NCBI GenBank assembly: GCA_023436385.1
Contig: JAEZJH010000508.1
Coordinates: 1 to 12,621 of the forward strand
Length of the DNA: 12,621 nt
Reading direction: 5' to 3'
Source: Pseudomonadota bacterium
Lineage (GTDB): Bacteria > Myxococcota > Myxococcia > Myxococcales > Vulgatibacteraceae
The position numbers and the translations under genes are program-made. The notes under the pieces were generated by a model, which saw nothing but the letters and a program-made list of their open reading frames with translations, was not told the origin of the DNA and made no database searches. Shown in pieces: positions 1 through 6,784 of the stretch (positions are counted from its first letter, which is position 1; each line of letters opens with the position of its first letter).

Positions 1-94
1 GCGCGACCTCGCCCGTGGCCGCGGCCGCCACCGGGAGCGACGCGGCGAGGAGGAGGGCCGGCAGCCGCGCGGCGATCGAAGCGAGTTTGCCCAT
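1..94 (-). CDS. N-terminus of an exported protein (partial, cut by window edge)
   Basis: Only the first 31 codons are present, read leftward from an ATG at 92-94. They give a textbook signal peptide: a short basic start (MGKLASIAAR), a hydrophobic stretch (LPALLLAASLPVA), then small residues suited to signal peptidase I (AAAA before TGE). There is no lipobox Cys in the visible part, so I infer a secreted or periplasmic protein rather than a lipoprotein. The mature part lies outside the window and its function cannot be told. It is divergent from metF, with about 100 bases between the two starts. No clear Shine-Dalgarno sequence precedes the ATG, which lowers confidence. The call rests on the signal-peptide pattern alone. 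Confidence 0.55.
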   Translation of the reverse strand, partial: MGKLASIAARLPALLLAASLPVAAAATGEVA

Positions 95-198
95 GGGGGC
101 AGGCTTTGCACGGGGGCCGCCGGTAGCCAGACGGACCGGGTGCCCCCGCGCGGCGGCCGGCGCGGCGCATCGCGTCGCGGCTCCCTACGGTTCGGTGG

Positions 199-1107
199 AT
201 GCGCATCCGCGACCGGCTCTCGGGGAGCAATCCCTGCTTCTCGTTCGAGTTCTTCCCGCCCAAGGACCGGACGGGGGAGGCGCAGCTCCTCCGCGCCATC
301 GACGAGCTCTTGCCGCTGGGGCCGGACTTCGTCTCGATCACCTACGGCGCCGGCGGCTCGACCCGGACCCGGACGGTGAGCCTCGCCCGGCGCCTCTCCG
401 CCGACCTGGGTCTCGAGGTGATGGCTCACCTCACCTGCGTCGGCCACTCTTCCGACGAACTCCGGGAGATCCTCACCGACTTCGAGGAGGCGGGGATCGA
501 GAACGTGCTCGCCCTCCGGGGCGATCCGCCCAGGGGCGCCGCCGCGTTCGCGCCGGCCCCGGGCGGCTTCCGGTACGCGAGCGAGCTGGTGCGCTTCATC
601 CACGCCGAGGGGTATCGCTTCTCCGTGGGCGGGGCCTGCTATCCGGAGGGACACCTCGAGGCGCCGAGTCGGGAGGAGGATCTCCGGCACCTGGCGGAGA
701 AGGTGGAGGCGGGGCTCGACTTCGCGATCACCCAGCTCTTCTTCGACAATGCCTTCTATTTCGATTTTCTCGAGCGGAGCCGGCGGGCGGGGATCGGGGT
801 GCCGGTGGTCCCGGGGATCATGCCGCTCACCAACTACGAGCAGGTGGAGCGGTTCACCCGGGAGTGCGGCGCCACCATCCCCCGGCGGCTGCAGCTGGCG
901 GCGGAGCGCCACCGGGACGATCCCCGGGCGGTGGAGGCGCTGGGGATCGCCCACGCCATCGAGCAGTGCGAGGAGTTGCTCGCCCGCGGCGCGCCGGGGA
1001 TCCACTTCTACACGCTCAACCGCTCGCCGGCGACGCGGATGGTGCTGGCGGCGATTCGCGGCGGGGTCGGGTTGCCGCTGGCGCTCGAACCGGCGCCGGC
1101 GCCCTGA
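199..1107 (+). CDS. metF: 5,10-methylenetetrahydrofolate reductase
   Basis: A 302-residue cytosolic flavoprotein that reduces 5,10-methylene-THF to 5-methyl-THF, the methyl donor for methionine synthesis. Its length matches bacterial MetF (about 300 aa; a single TIM-barrel domain with no eukaryotic regulatory domain). Family motifs appear in order: SFEFFPPK at 15-22 with the catalytic Glu17, ITYGAGGST at 47-55, LRGDPP at 106-111, ITQLFFDN at 177-184 (folate/FAD pocket), PGIMPLTNYEQ at 205-215 and GIHFYTLNRS at 267-276. The ATG at 199 is only 14 codons before the first conserved motif, as in known MetF proteins. The ribosome site is weak (GGTGG directly upstream). The gene stands alone: it diverges from the exported-protein gene and converges with the small lipoprotein gene 10 bases downstream. 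I saw no SAM or SAH riboswitch in 95-198. Confidence 0.97.
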   Translation: MRIRDRLSGSNPCFSFEFFPPKDRTGEAQLLRAIDELLPLGPDFVSITYGAGGSTRTRTVSLARRLSADLGLEVMAHLTCVGHSSDELREILTDFEEAGIENVLALRGDPPRGAAAFAPAPGGFRYASELVRFIHAEGYRFSVGGACYPEGHLEAPSREEDLRHLAEKVEAGLDFAITQLFFDNAFYFDFLERSRRAGIGVPVVPGIMPLTNYEQVERFTRECGATIPRRLQLAAERHRDDPRAVEALGIAHAIEQCEELLARGAPGIHFYTLNRSPATRMVLAAIRGGVGLPLALEPAPAP

Positions 1108-1117
1108 TCCGGCCTGG

Positions 1118-1384
1118 CTACTCCGCCAACCCGCAGGCCCGCTTCCCAGCGGCGGTGTTGAGGGCGTTGCAGTCGCAGGTGTCGAGGAAGCCCTCGCACC
1201 GATCCTGCTCGGCGTCGCTGGTGCCCCGGGAGTCCTGCAGCTCGCTCGCCCGCCGCTCGCACGCATCCCGGAGCGTGGTGGTCCGCTCGCAGGCGCAGAT
1301 CTTCTCGGCCAGGTCCTCGCAGGGCGTGGAGCAGGCCGCGAGGAAGGGGAGGGCGGCGAGGAGGGCGAGGGCGAGGGAACGCAT
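1118..1384 (-). CDS. small Cys-rich lipoprotein, function unknown
   Basis: An 88-residue protein with a lipoprotein signal peptide: MRSLALALLAALPF, then the lipobox LAAC with Cys18 as the lipidated residue. The mature part holds eight further Cys (22, 30, 32, 42, 63, 70, 72, 84), an even number that would allow four disulfides in the periplasm. It is otherwise charged and probably helical. I do not recognise a domain. It lies 43 bases downstream of the pseudouridine synthase on the same strand, so the two may be co-transcribed, though no clear ribosome site precedes the ATG. Its 3' end faces metF. The lipobox and the regular Cys spacing argue that it is a real gene and not a shadow frame. Confidence 0.8.
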   Translation of the reverse strand: MRSLALALLAALPFLAACSTPCEDLAEKICACERTTTLRDACERRASELQDSRGTSDAEQDRCEGFLDTCDCNALNTAAGKRACGLAE

Positions 1385-1427
1385 CGGCGGGACTTTAGAG
1401 GATCCGCCGGCGGGAGGGTAGCTCCGG

Positions 1428-2543
1428 TTACGCCCCGCCGTCCCCGGGGAGCAGCGCCGCCAGATCCGCCGGGAGCGGCGCCTCGACCCGGGTCTCCCGG
1501 CCGTCCCGCGGGTGGGGGAAGGCGATCGCCGCGGCGTGGAGCGCGTGCCGGGGGAGGACCAGCTCGGCCCGGGCGGTCTCGGAGAGCACGCCGTCGGCGA
1601 AGTCCCCGAAGTAGCGGTCGCTGGGCCCGTAGATCTTGTCGCCGACGATCGGGTGGCCGATCGCGGCGAGGTGCACCCGGAGCTGGTGCTGCCGGCCGGT
1701 CCGGGGGAAGCACCGGACCAGGGCCAGCTCCGGCCCGCGCCAGGGCACGTCCCGGCGGAAGCGGCGCTCCACCACCACCCGCGTCACCGCCGCCTTCCCC
1801 TCCGGCGGCGGGACCACGCCCATCTTCACCCGGAGTGGATGGTCGGTTAACAAGGCCAGGGGGAGGTCCACCTCCCGTTCGTCCGCCTCCGGCCAGCCGT
1901 GGACCAGCGCTAGGTACTCCTTGCGGATCACGCCGTGGCGGGCGAAGGCGATCTTCAGCTTCCCGGTGGCGGCGGGGTGCTTGCCGCAGACCACCAGGCC
2001 GCTGGTCTCGCGATCGAGCCGGTGGGCGATGTCCCACTTCTCGCCGGCGGGCTGCCGCTCCCGGAGGACCGCGGTGAGGGTGTGGTGGAAGTAGCGGGCG
2101 GTGGGGTGGATGGCCAGCCCGGCCGGCTTGTCCACCACCAGGACGTCCTCGTCCTGGTAGGCGATCCGGAAATCCCGCTCGCACTCGGGCTCCGGATCCC
2201 GGCGGCGGATCAGGGAAAACGAGAGGCCCGGGACCACCAGGGTCGAGGCCTTGAGCTTGCCGGAGCCCCGGTAGACCAGGTCCCGCTTGAGCGCCCGCTG
2301 AACCTTGGTCCGGGAGAGCCGGCGAATCTTCTCGCAGAGATAGCGGTCGAGGCGCCAGCCGGCGTAGTTGGGCTCGACGGTGAAGCGGACCTCGTAGGTC
2401 TCCGGCCCGGGACCCCCGGATAGGACCGGGCCCTCCTCGTCGAGAGCGGAGTCGAGCTCCTCGAGGTCGTCCGATTCGTTCCCCGGCGAAACGCCGAGAG
2501 CCTGCTTGACCGCCTGGTGTGTCAACGTCGAAGATCCGACCAA
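1428..2543 (-). CDS. RluA-family RNA pseudouridine synthase
   Basis: A 371-residue enzyme that isomerises specific uridines in rRNA or tRNA to pseudouridine. It has an S4-like RNA-binding domain at about residues 52-112 (GWRLDRYLCEKI...SRTKVQRALKR) followed by the RluA/RluD catalytic domain. The signature HRLDRETSG is at 174-182 with catalytic Asp177. Also present are VVDKPAGL (136-143), RTGRQHQLRVH (281-291) and GHPIVGDKIYG (296-306). Whether it acts as RluA, RluC or RluD cannot be told from sequence, so I give no symbol. Start: no ATG or GTG occurs in frame before the S4 domain, so translation must begin at a TTG, either at 2541-2543 or six codons later at 2523-2525. Residues 1-50 are an acidic, probably disordered extension. 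The gene is divergent from the MopE-like gene across about 150 bases. Confidence 0.92.
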   Translation of the reverse strand: MVGSSTLTHQAVKQALGVSPGNESDDLEELDSALDEEGPVLSGGPGPETYEVRFTVEPNYAGWRLDRYLCEKIRRLSRTKVQRALKRDLVYRGSGKLKASTLVVPGLSFSLIRRRDPEPECERDFRIAYQDEDVLVVDKPAGLAIHPTARYFHHTLTAVLRERQPAGEKWDIAHRLDRETSGLVVCGKHPAATGKLKIAFARHGVIRKEYLALVHGWPEADEREVDLPLALLTDHPLRVKMGVVPPPEGKAAVTRVVVERRFRRDVPWRGPELALVRCFPRTGRQHQLRVHLAAIGHPIVGDKIYGPSDRYFGDFADGVLSETARAELVLPRHALHAAAIAFPHPRDGRETRVEAPLPADLAALLPGDGGA

Positions 2544-2680
2544 ACCCAGCCGCTCGGCCGGGGGCTTCCCTGTTCCGTGCCCATCGCGGGCGTGGTTCTA
2601 CCAGGCTCGGTGCCCGGGAGGCCACGTACCCCGGGGGCGTGGGTCGCGTTCGATGGGAACCCCTCCGCGCGGTGCATCGC

Positions 2681-2686
2681 GAGAGG
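2681..2686 (+). promoter_or_regulatory. ribosome binding site deciding the start of the repeat lipoprotein
   Basis: GAGAGG lies 7 bases before the ATG at 2694. The open frame runs in from upstream, but only this ATG gives an immediate lipoprotein signal peptide, so site and signal peptide together fix the start. Confidence 0.7.
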
Positions 2687-2693
2687 CGTACCG

Positions 2694-5672
2694 ATGAAGC
2701 GCGGACTCTGGGCGCTCCTCCTCGCCGCGGCCATGCTGGCCGCATGTGGTGGCGACGGCGGGGGCGACGGCGGGCCAAAGTGTAAGCCGGTCGAGGGCCA
2801 CTGCAATGGCCTCGACGACGACTGCGACGAGCTGATCGACGAGGAGGACGAGATCGCCGCCGACCTGGCGGCGTTGCGCTCGGCCGGTCCCTTCCGGGAG
2901 GGCGAGGCCGACTGCGCCCACCCGAACATGAAGGGGGTCTGCGCCGAGGGCGTGGCCTCCTGCATCAACGGGGCGCCGAAGTGCGAGCCGCTGGGGATGA
3001 CCGCCGCGGCGAACGACAAGACCTGCGACGGCTTCGACGACGACTGCAACGGCAAGGTCGACGACGGCGTCGACCTCACCTCCCGCGACAACTGCGGCGG
3101 CTGCGGCGAGGACGCCGCCGGGTCGAAGACGATCCACTACTGCAAGCGCGACGGCGCGGGCGTGGCCCTCGAGGAGTGCCGGGACGGCCAGTGCGTCGAG
3201 GCCAACTGCGTCAACGGCCAGGACGACGACGACGACGGCTACGTCGACTGCGCCGACCCGGACTGCGCCGGGGAGTCTTGTGGAGCCCCCGGGTTCGTCT
3301 GCGACAACACCGCCGCCGGCGAGGGCACCTGCAGCTGCGGCCTCGGCTACGAGGACTGCACCAACCGGATCGACGACGACTGCGACGGCCGGATCGACTG
3401 CGCCGACTCCGGCTGCCTGGGCGAGCCCTGCAGCGCCACCAACGGCGACTTGAACTGCGGCCGGGCGCCCGGCGCCACCCAGCCCTCCTGCGTCGAGCGG
3501 GAGCGCGACTGCGGCAACGGCGTCGACGACGACGGCGACGGCCAGAAGGACTGCCTCGACGAGGACTGCATGGGCCTCGCCTGTGGCTCCGGGCTGAACT
3601 GCGGCACCGTCGGCGGCGCCCCCACCTGCCTGGCCACCGAGGCCGCCTGCACCAACGGCGCCGACGACGACGGCGACGGCGCTCCCGACTGCGAGGACAC
3701 CGACTGCGTCGGTCTCGCCTGCTCCAACACCGACCCCGGGAAGAACTGCGGCCACGAGGGCAACGTCCCCGGCTGCGTCGGCCGCGAGACCGCCTGCGGC
3801 GACGGCGAGGACGACGACGGCGACGGCCGCTTCGACTGCGAGGATCCCGACTGCGACGGCGCGGCCTGCGGCGCCGGCTGCACCTGCATCGAGGGGATCG
3901 CCAGCGAGGTCAACTGCGGCGATCTCCAGCTCGACCTCACCGCCATCGACAACGACGGCGACGGCCAGGCCAACTGCGCCGACCTCGACGACTGCCTCGA
4001 CGAGACCTGCGGCCCCGGCTGCCTCTGCGTCCTCGACGGCGACGTCGGCCGGCCCCGGGAGCTGCGCTGCGGCGACTTCCAGGACAACGACGGCGACAAC
4101 CTCCAGGACTGCCTCGATCCCGACTGCGCGGAGCAGGACTGCTCGGAGGCCGGGAGCCCCGGCTGCCGCTGCGAGCCCTGCCCCGGCGGCGGCTGCCCCA
4201 CCGGCGAGGTGAAGTGCGAGGACGGGATCGACAACGACGGCGACGCCCAGGCCGACTGCGCCGACCCCGACTGCGACGGGCTCCGCTGCTGGAACACCGA
4301 CGGCTGCGTCTGCGCCCGGGGCCTGGCCACCGAGGGCGCCGGCTCCTGCGGCGACGGCGTCGACAACGACCACGACAACGCCCTCGACTGCGCCGACTCG
4401 GACTGCGCCGGCCGCTCGTGCGGGACCGGCTGCGGCTGCGCCAACGGCGTCGCCGTGGAGCTGCCGGCCAACTGCGGCGACGGCGTCGACAACGACGGCG
4501 ACGGCAAGATCGACTGCGCCGATCCCGACTGCGCCGCCGCCTCCTGTGGCCAGGGCTGCGTCTGCGAGAACCTCCTCCCCACCGAGACCGCCTCCGCCTG
4601 CGGCGACGGGAACGACAACGACGGCGACTCGCTCACCGACTGCGCCGATCTCGACTGCACCGAGGACTCCTGCGGCATCGGCTGCCTCTGTGTGGCCGAG
4701 GGCGGCCTCGGCCGGCCCGCGGAGACGATCTGCGGCGATCGGAACGCCTCCGGGCCGATCGACAACGACGGCGACCAGGTGGCGAACTGCGACGACGCCG
4801 ACTGCGAGGGCCTGGGCTGCGGCACCGGCGTCGCGCCGATCGACGTCGACGACTGCCGCTGCGTCGCCGGCGTGGCCACCGAGATCGACTGCGCCAACGG
4901 CGCCGACGACGACCTCGACGGCGTCGCCGACTGCGCCGACTCCGACTGCCACGACAAGGCGCCCTGCCCGCTGATCACCGAGGTGCTCCCCGCCGAGGGC
5001 CCGTCGCGGCCCGCCGGCGGCGCCTGCGGCGTCAACCACCCGCATCAGGCGCTCCGCATCCTCGGCCGGCACCTCGGCGTCGACGCCACCGACACCCACG
5101 TCGGCACGGTGGCCGGCGTCTCCCTGGGCGGCGTCGCCTGCCTCAACGTGGTGGCGGTCTCCCCGACGGAGATCACCTGCGAGACCCCGGCCCACGCGGC
5201 CGGCCGCGTAGCCGTGGAGGTGGTCAACACCGGCAACTTCCCCGGGAGCCTCTCCGACGCCTTCACCTTCACCACCGGCGCGGACGCCAACATCTACAGC
5301 TGCCGCACCGACTCGGCGACGGTGAACGCCACCGCCAACACCGCCACCCCCGAGCTGCTCGGCCGGGTGAGCGAGCCGGAGGTCACCGACATCGGCGCGC
5401 CGCCGGCCAATCCGTTCGTCGCGCAGGTGGGCTTCGGCCCCGCCGGCAGCCAGGCGGAGTGCGATCCGGCGTGGCGCTGGTTCCCGGCCAACCTCGACGC
5501 GGGCGCCGAGCCGTCGCTCTTCGACCACTACCGGGCGACCTTCACCGCCCCGGCGGCCGGGACCTACGCGCTGCAGTACCGGTTCACCCGCGACGGGATC
5601 CACTGGCTGTACTGCGACGCCGACACCGTCACCCCGGGCCTGCAGACGGGGACGCTGGTCGTCGCGCCGTAA
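2694..5672 (+). CDS. MopE-like Asp/Cys-repeat outer-surface lipoprotein with TIG domain
   Basis: A 992-residue lipoprotein. The signal peptide MKRGLWALLLAAAMLAAC carries an LAAC lipobox with Cys18, followed by a Gly/Asp linker. Residues 37-172 hold two short MopE-type motifs (CNGLDDDCDELID at 37-49; CDGFDDDCNGKVDDGVD at 111-127) and a Cys module beginning NCGGCG (133). Residues 172-758 hold 13 long repeats of the form C-(N/G)-x-D-(D/N)-D-x-D-x-x-x-D-C-x-D-x-D-C, resembling calcium-binding Asp-rich loops such as thrombospondin type 3. Residues 759-862 look like an IPT/TIG domain (ITEVLPAEGP...LRILGRHL). Residues 863-992 form a beta-rich domain (VGFGPAGS...YRATFTAPAAGTYALQYRF...WLYCD) that I recall, without certainty, from other myxobacterial surface proteins. 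No enzymatic domain is seen. I infer a cell-surface, metal-binding, disulfide-rich structural or adhesion protein; ligand and partner are unknown. Confidence 0.9.
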   Translation: MKRGLWALLLAAAMLAACGGDGGGDGGPKCKPVEGHCNGLDDDCDELIDEEDEIAADLAALRSAGPFREGEADCAHPNMKGVCAEGVASCINGAPKCEPLGMTAAANDKTCDGFDDDCNGKVDDGVDLTSRDNCGGCGEDAAGSKTIHYCKRDGAGVALEECRDGQCVEANCVNGQDDDDDGYVDCADPDCAGESCGAPGFVCDNTAAGEGTCSCGLGYEDCTNRIDDDCDGRIDCADSGCLGEPCSATNGDLNCGRAPGATQPSCVERERDCGNGVDDDGDGQKDCLDEDCMGLACGSGLNCGTVGGAPTCLATEAACTNGADDDGDGAPDCEDTDCVGLACSNTDPGKNCGHEGNVPGCVGRETACGDGEDDDGDGRFDCEDPDCDGAACGAGCTCIEGIASEVNCGDLQLDLTAIDNDGDGQANCADLDDCLDETCGPGCLCVLDGDVGRPRELRCGDFQDNDGDNLQDCLDPDCAEQDCSEAGSPGCRCEPCPGGGCPTGEVKCEDGIDNDGDAQADCADPDCDGLRCWNTDGCVCARGLATEGAGSCGDGVDNDHDNALDCADSDCAGRSCGTGCGCANGVAVELPANCGDGVDNDGDGKIDCADPDCAAASCGQGCVCENLLPTETASACGDGNDNDGDSLTDCADLDCTEDSCGIGCLCVAEGGLGRPAETICGDRNASGPIDNDGDQVANCDDADCEGLGCGTGVAPIDVDDCRCVAGVATEIDCANGADDDLDGVADCADSDCHDKAPCPLITEVLPAEGPSRPAGGACGVNHPHQALRILGRHLGVDATDTHVGTVAGVSLGGVACLNVVAVSPTEITCETPAHAAGRVAVEVVNTGNFPGSLSDAFTFTTGADANIYSCRTDSATVNATANTATPELLGRVSEPEVTDIGAPPANPFVAQVGFGPAGSQAECDPAWRWFPANLDAGAEPSLFDHYRATFTAPAAGTYALQYRFTRDGIHWLYCDADTVTPGLQTGTLVVAP
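2802..4967 (+). repeat. in-frame Asp/Cys repeat array within the lipoprotein gene
   Basis: Two short motifs at 2802 and 3024 are followed by 13 long units from 3207 to 4967. Each unit is an Asp-rich loop (e.g. GDGVDNDGDGKIDCADPDC) plus a Cys-containing linker. At DNA level the loops reuse GACGAC, GGCGAC and GACTGC codon runs, so the array has strong near-repeats likely to recombine or misassemble. Units 3-6 carry linkers with a Pro and an Arg-Glu or Thr-Glu before the next Cys. Most later units carry a G-x-G-C-x-C linker. Repeat 4 has Gly in place of the last loop Asp (DSGC). Repeats 8 and 14 contain short insertions before the Asp loop. Confidence 0.9.
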
Positions 5673-5684
5673 CGCCCGTATCCT

Positions 5685-5719
5685 CCGCCGGCCGGTCCCG
5701 TACGCGGACCGGCCGGCGG
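5685..5719 (+). other. perfect 14-bp GC-rich hairpin between two genes
   Basis: CCGCCGGCCGGTCC at 5685-5698 pairs exactly with GGACCGGCCGGCGG at 5706-5719 around a 7-base loop (CGTACGC). It begins 12 bases after the lipoprotein stop codon. No T-tract follows on either strand, so it is not a canonical intrinsic terminator. It could be a transcript-end stabiliser, part of a Rho-dependent stop, or a protein-binding palindrome. Confidence 0.75.
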
Positions 5720-5741
5720 CCGACGACGGATCGATCGGCCG

Positions 5742-5748
5742 AAGGAGG
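5742..5748 (+). promoter_or_regulatory. strong ribosome binding site for the nucleotidyltransferase-like gene
   Basis: AAGGAGG sits 4 bases before the GTG at 5753. It is the best Shine-Dalgarno match in the window. It decides the start within a long open frame that lacks a nearby ATG. Confidence 0.85.
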
Positions 5749-5752
5749 AGAC

Positions 5753-6715
5753 GTGGACGGCTTCGCTCCCGGCTGGATCTCCCGGGTCACCAGCTTCGAA
5801 CCACCGAAGAACCTGGAGGCGCCCGCCGACTGGGACGAGGCGGTGCGCTTCCTCGCGCACCACGGCCTCGCCGGGATCGCCGCCTACAACCTGGCCTACC
5901 GGTTGCCCGCGGTCCGGACCCCGGAGGCGGCGAAGGACCTCCTCCTCGGCTTCCACCAGGGCGTCGCCAACGACAACGTCTTCAAGCTGATGTCGCTGAA
6001 GGGGGCGCTCGCCGGGGTGGAGGCGCCGGCGATCCTCCTCGACGCCGCCTCCTTCACCGACACCCTCTACCCGCACATCGGGTTCCGGGCGGTGCCGGAG
6101 CTGCGGCTCCTGGTCCGCGAGGCGGATCGGGCGGCCATCGAGCGGGCGCTCGCCGAGGAGGGTTTCCTGCCCGCGGAGCCGGACGAGCCCGACCCCGATG
6201 CGCCCGCCTCCGTGCTCTTCAACACCCGCTTCTACCTGAAGCTCTACACCCGCCTCCTCCCCGGCGGCGGCGAGGAGGGGCTGTTCGCCCGGGCGAGCCG
6301 CGCCAAGGTCTACGGGCCGGGGGCGCTGCGCCTCTCGGGCGAGGACGCGCTCCTGGTCCACGTCCTCTCCCTGGCCCGCCGCGGCTTCGCGGTGCCGCTG
6401 GTGGAGCTGGTGGACCTCCGGGAGCTGGTCCGCGGCGAGGCCGGATGGAAGGCGGGGCCCGGGGCGACGCTGGATCCCGCCACCGTCCGGGCCCGGGCCC
6501 GGGAGGTGGGCGCGGATCGGGCGCTCTACGCCGGCCTGGCGCTCACCGGGCACTTCTTCCCCGAGGTGGAAGGGCGGCTCCCGCCCTTCGTGCCGGACCT
6601 CGGGGTCGCGGTCCGGTCCCTCCTCGACGCCGCGGTGGTGAACCCGGCCAAGGACCCGGGACGCGACCGGCAGCTCCGCGGGCTCGACAAGCTGGTTCGC
6701 CTCCTGGTCGGATGA
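5753..6715 (+). CDS. nucleotidyltransferase-fold protein (NTP_transf_5-like), probably catalytically diverged
   Basis: A 320-residue soluble protein with no signal peptide or membrane segment. Its layout fits the uncharacterised nucleotidyltransferase family I know as NTP_transf_5. Residues 78-138 correspond to the core (VEAPAILLDAASFTDTLYP, then FRAVPELRLLVRE, then AIERALAEEGF). Residues 191-227 (LRLSGEDALLVHVLSLARRGF...LVELVDLRELVR) match the conserved helical part. In the usual family pattern the core reads LLKG...R...D-(I/L)-D-LLV. Here those sites are LLDA (96-99) and E-L-R (116-118), so the Lys/Gly and the metal-binding Asp pair are missing. I infer a non-catalytic or altered member. 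Family members I recall often sit near surface polysaccharide genes, but its role here is unknown. It lies 69 bases upstream of the histidine kinase gene and may be co-transcribed with it. Confidence 0.75.
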   Translation: MDGFAPGWISRVTSFEPPKNLEAPADWDEAVRFLAHHGLAGIAAYNLAYRLPAVRTPEAAKDLLLGFHQGVANDNVFKLMSLKGALAGVEAPAILLDAASFTDTLYPHIGFRAVPELRLLVREADRAAIERALAEEGFLPAEPDEPDPDAPASVLFNTRFYLKLYTRLLPGGGEEGLFARASRAKVYGPGALRLSGEDALLVHVLSLARRGFAVPLVELVDLRELVRGEAGWKAGPGATLDPATVRARAREVGADRALYAGLALTGHFFPEVEGRLPPFVPDLGVAVRSLLDAAVVNPAKDPGRDRQLRGLDKLVRLLVG

Positions 6716-6784
6716 CGTAAACAGGACACGCACACCCAAGGTGAAATAGGCTTTGTCCCAGCGTGGACGATTTCGGGGGGTGCC

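Noticed and set aside
95..198. Possible SAM/SAH riboswitch upstream of metF
   Set aside because: The spacer is GC-rich and can fold, but I could not find the conserved core of either riboswitch class.
15..1421. Open frame covering metF in another frame
   Set aside because: Composition is Arg/Ala/Gly-rich without motifs, while metF in the other frame is unambiguous.
2520..2525. Perfect TTGACA on the minus strand near the pseudouridine synthase start
   Set aside because: No -10-like hexamer follows at 16-18 bases, and it falls inside the coding frame (Leu-Thr), so it is probably coincidence.
3207..4967. CRISPR array or non-coding tandem repeat
   Set aside because: The repeats are in frame, vary at the DNA level and encode a coherent protein motif; there are no unique spacers of constant length.
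2598..5603. Very long open frame on the minus strand opposite the repeat lipoprotein
   Set aside because: Its Val/Ala/Gly-rich translation simply mirrors the GAC/GGC/TGC codons of the sense repeats. It has no domain or signal peptide, and the sense frame has a clear lipobox and motifs.
6723..6752. Possible weak promoter before the kinase (AGGACA, then TAGGCT)
   Set aside because: Only partial matches to both boxes. The spacer is less GC-rich than its surroundings but the signal is too weak to annotate.
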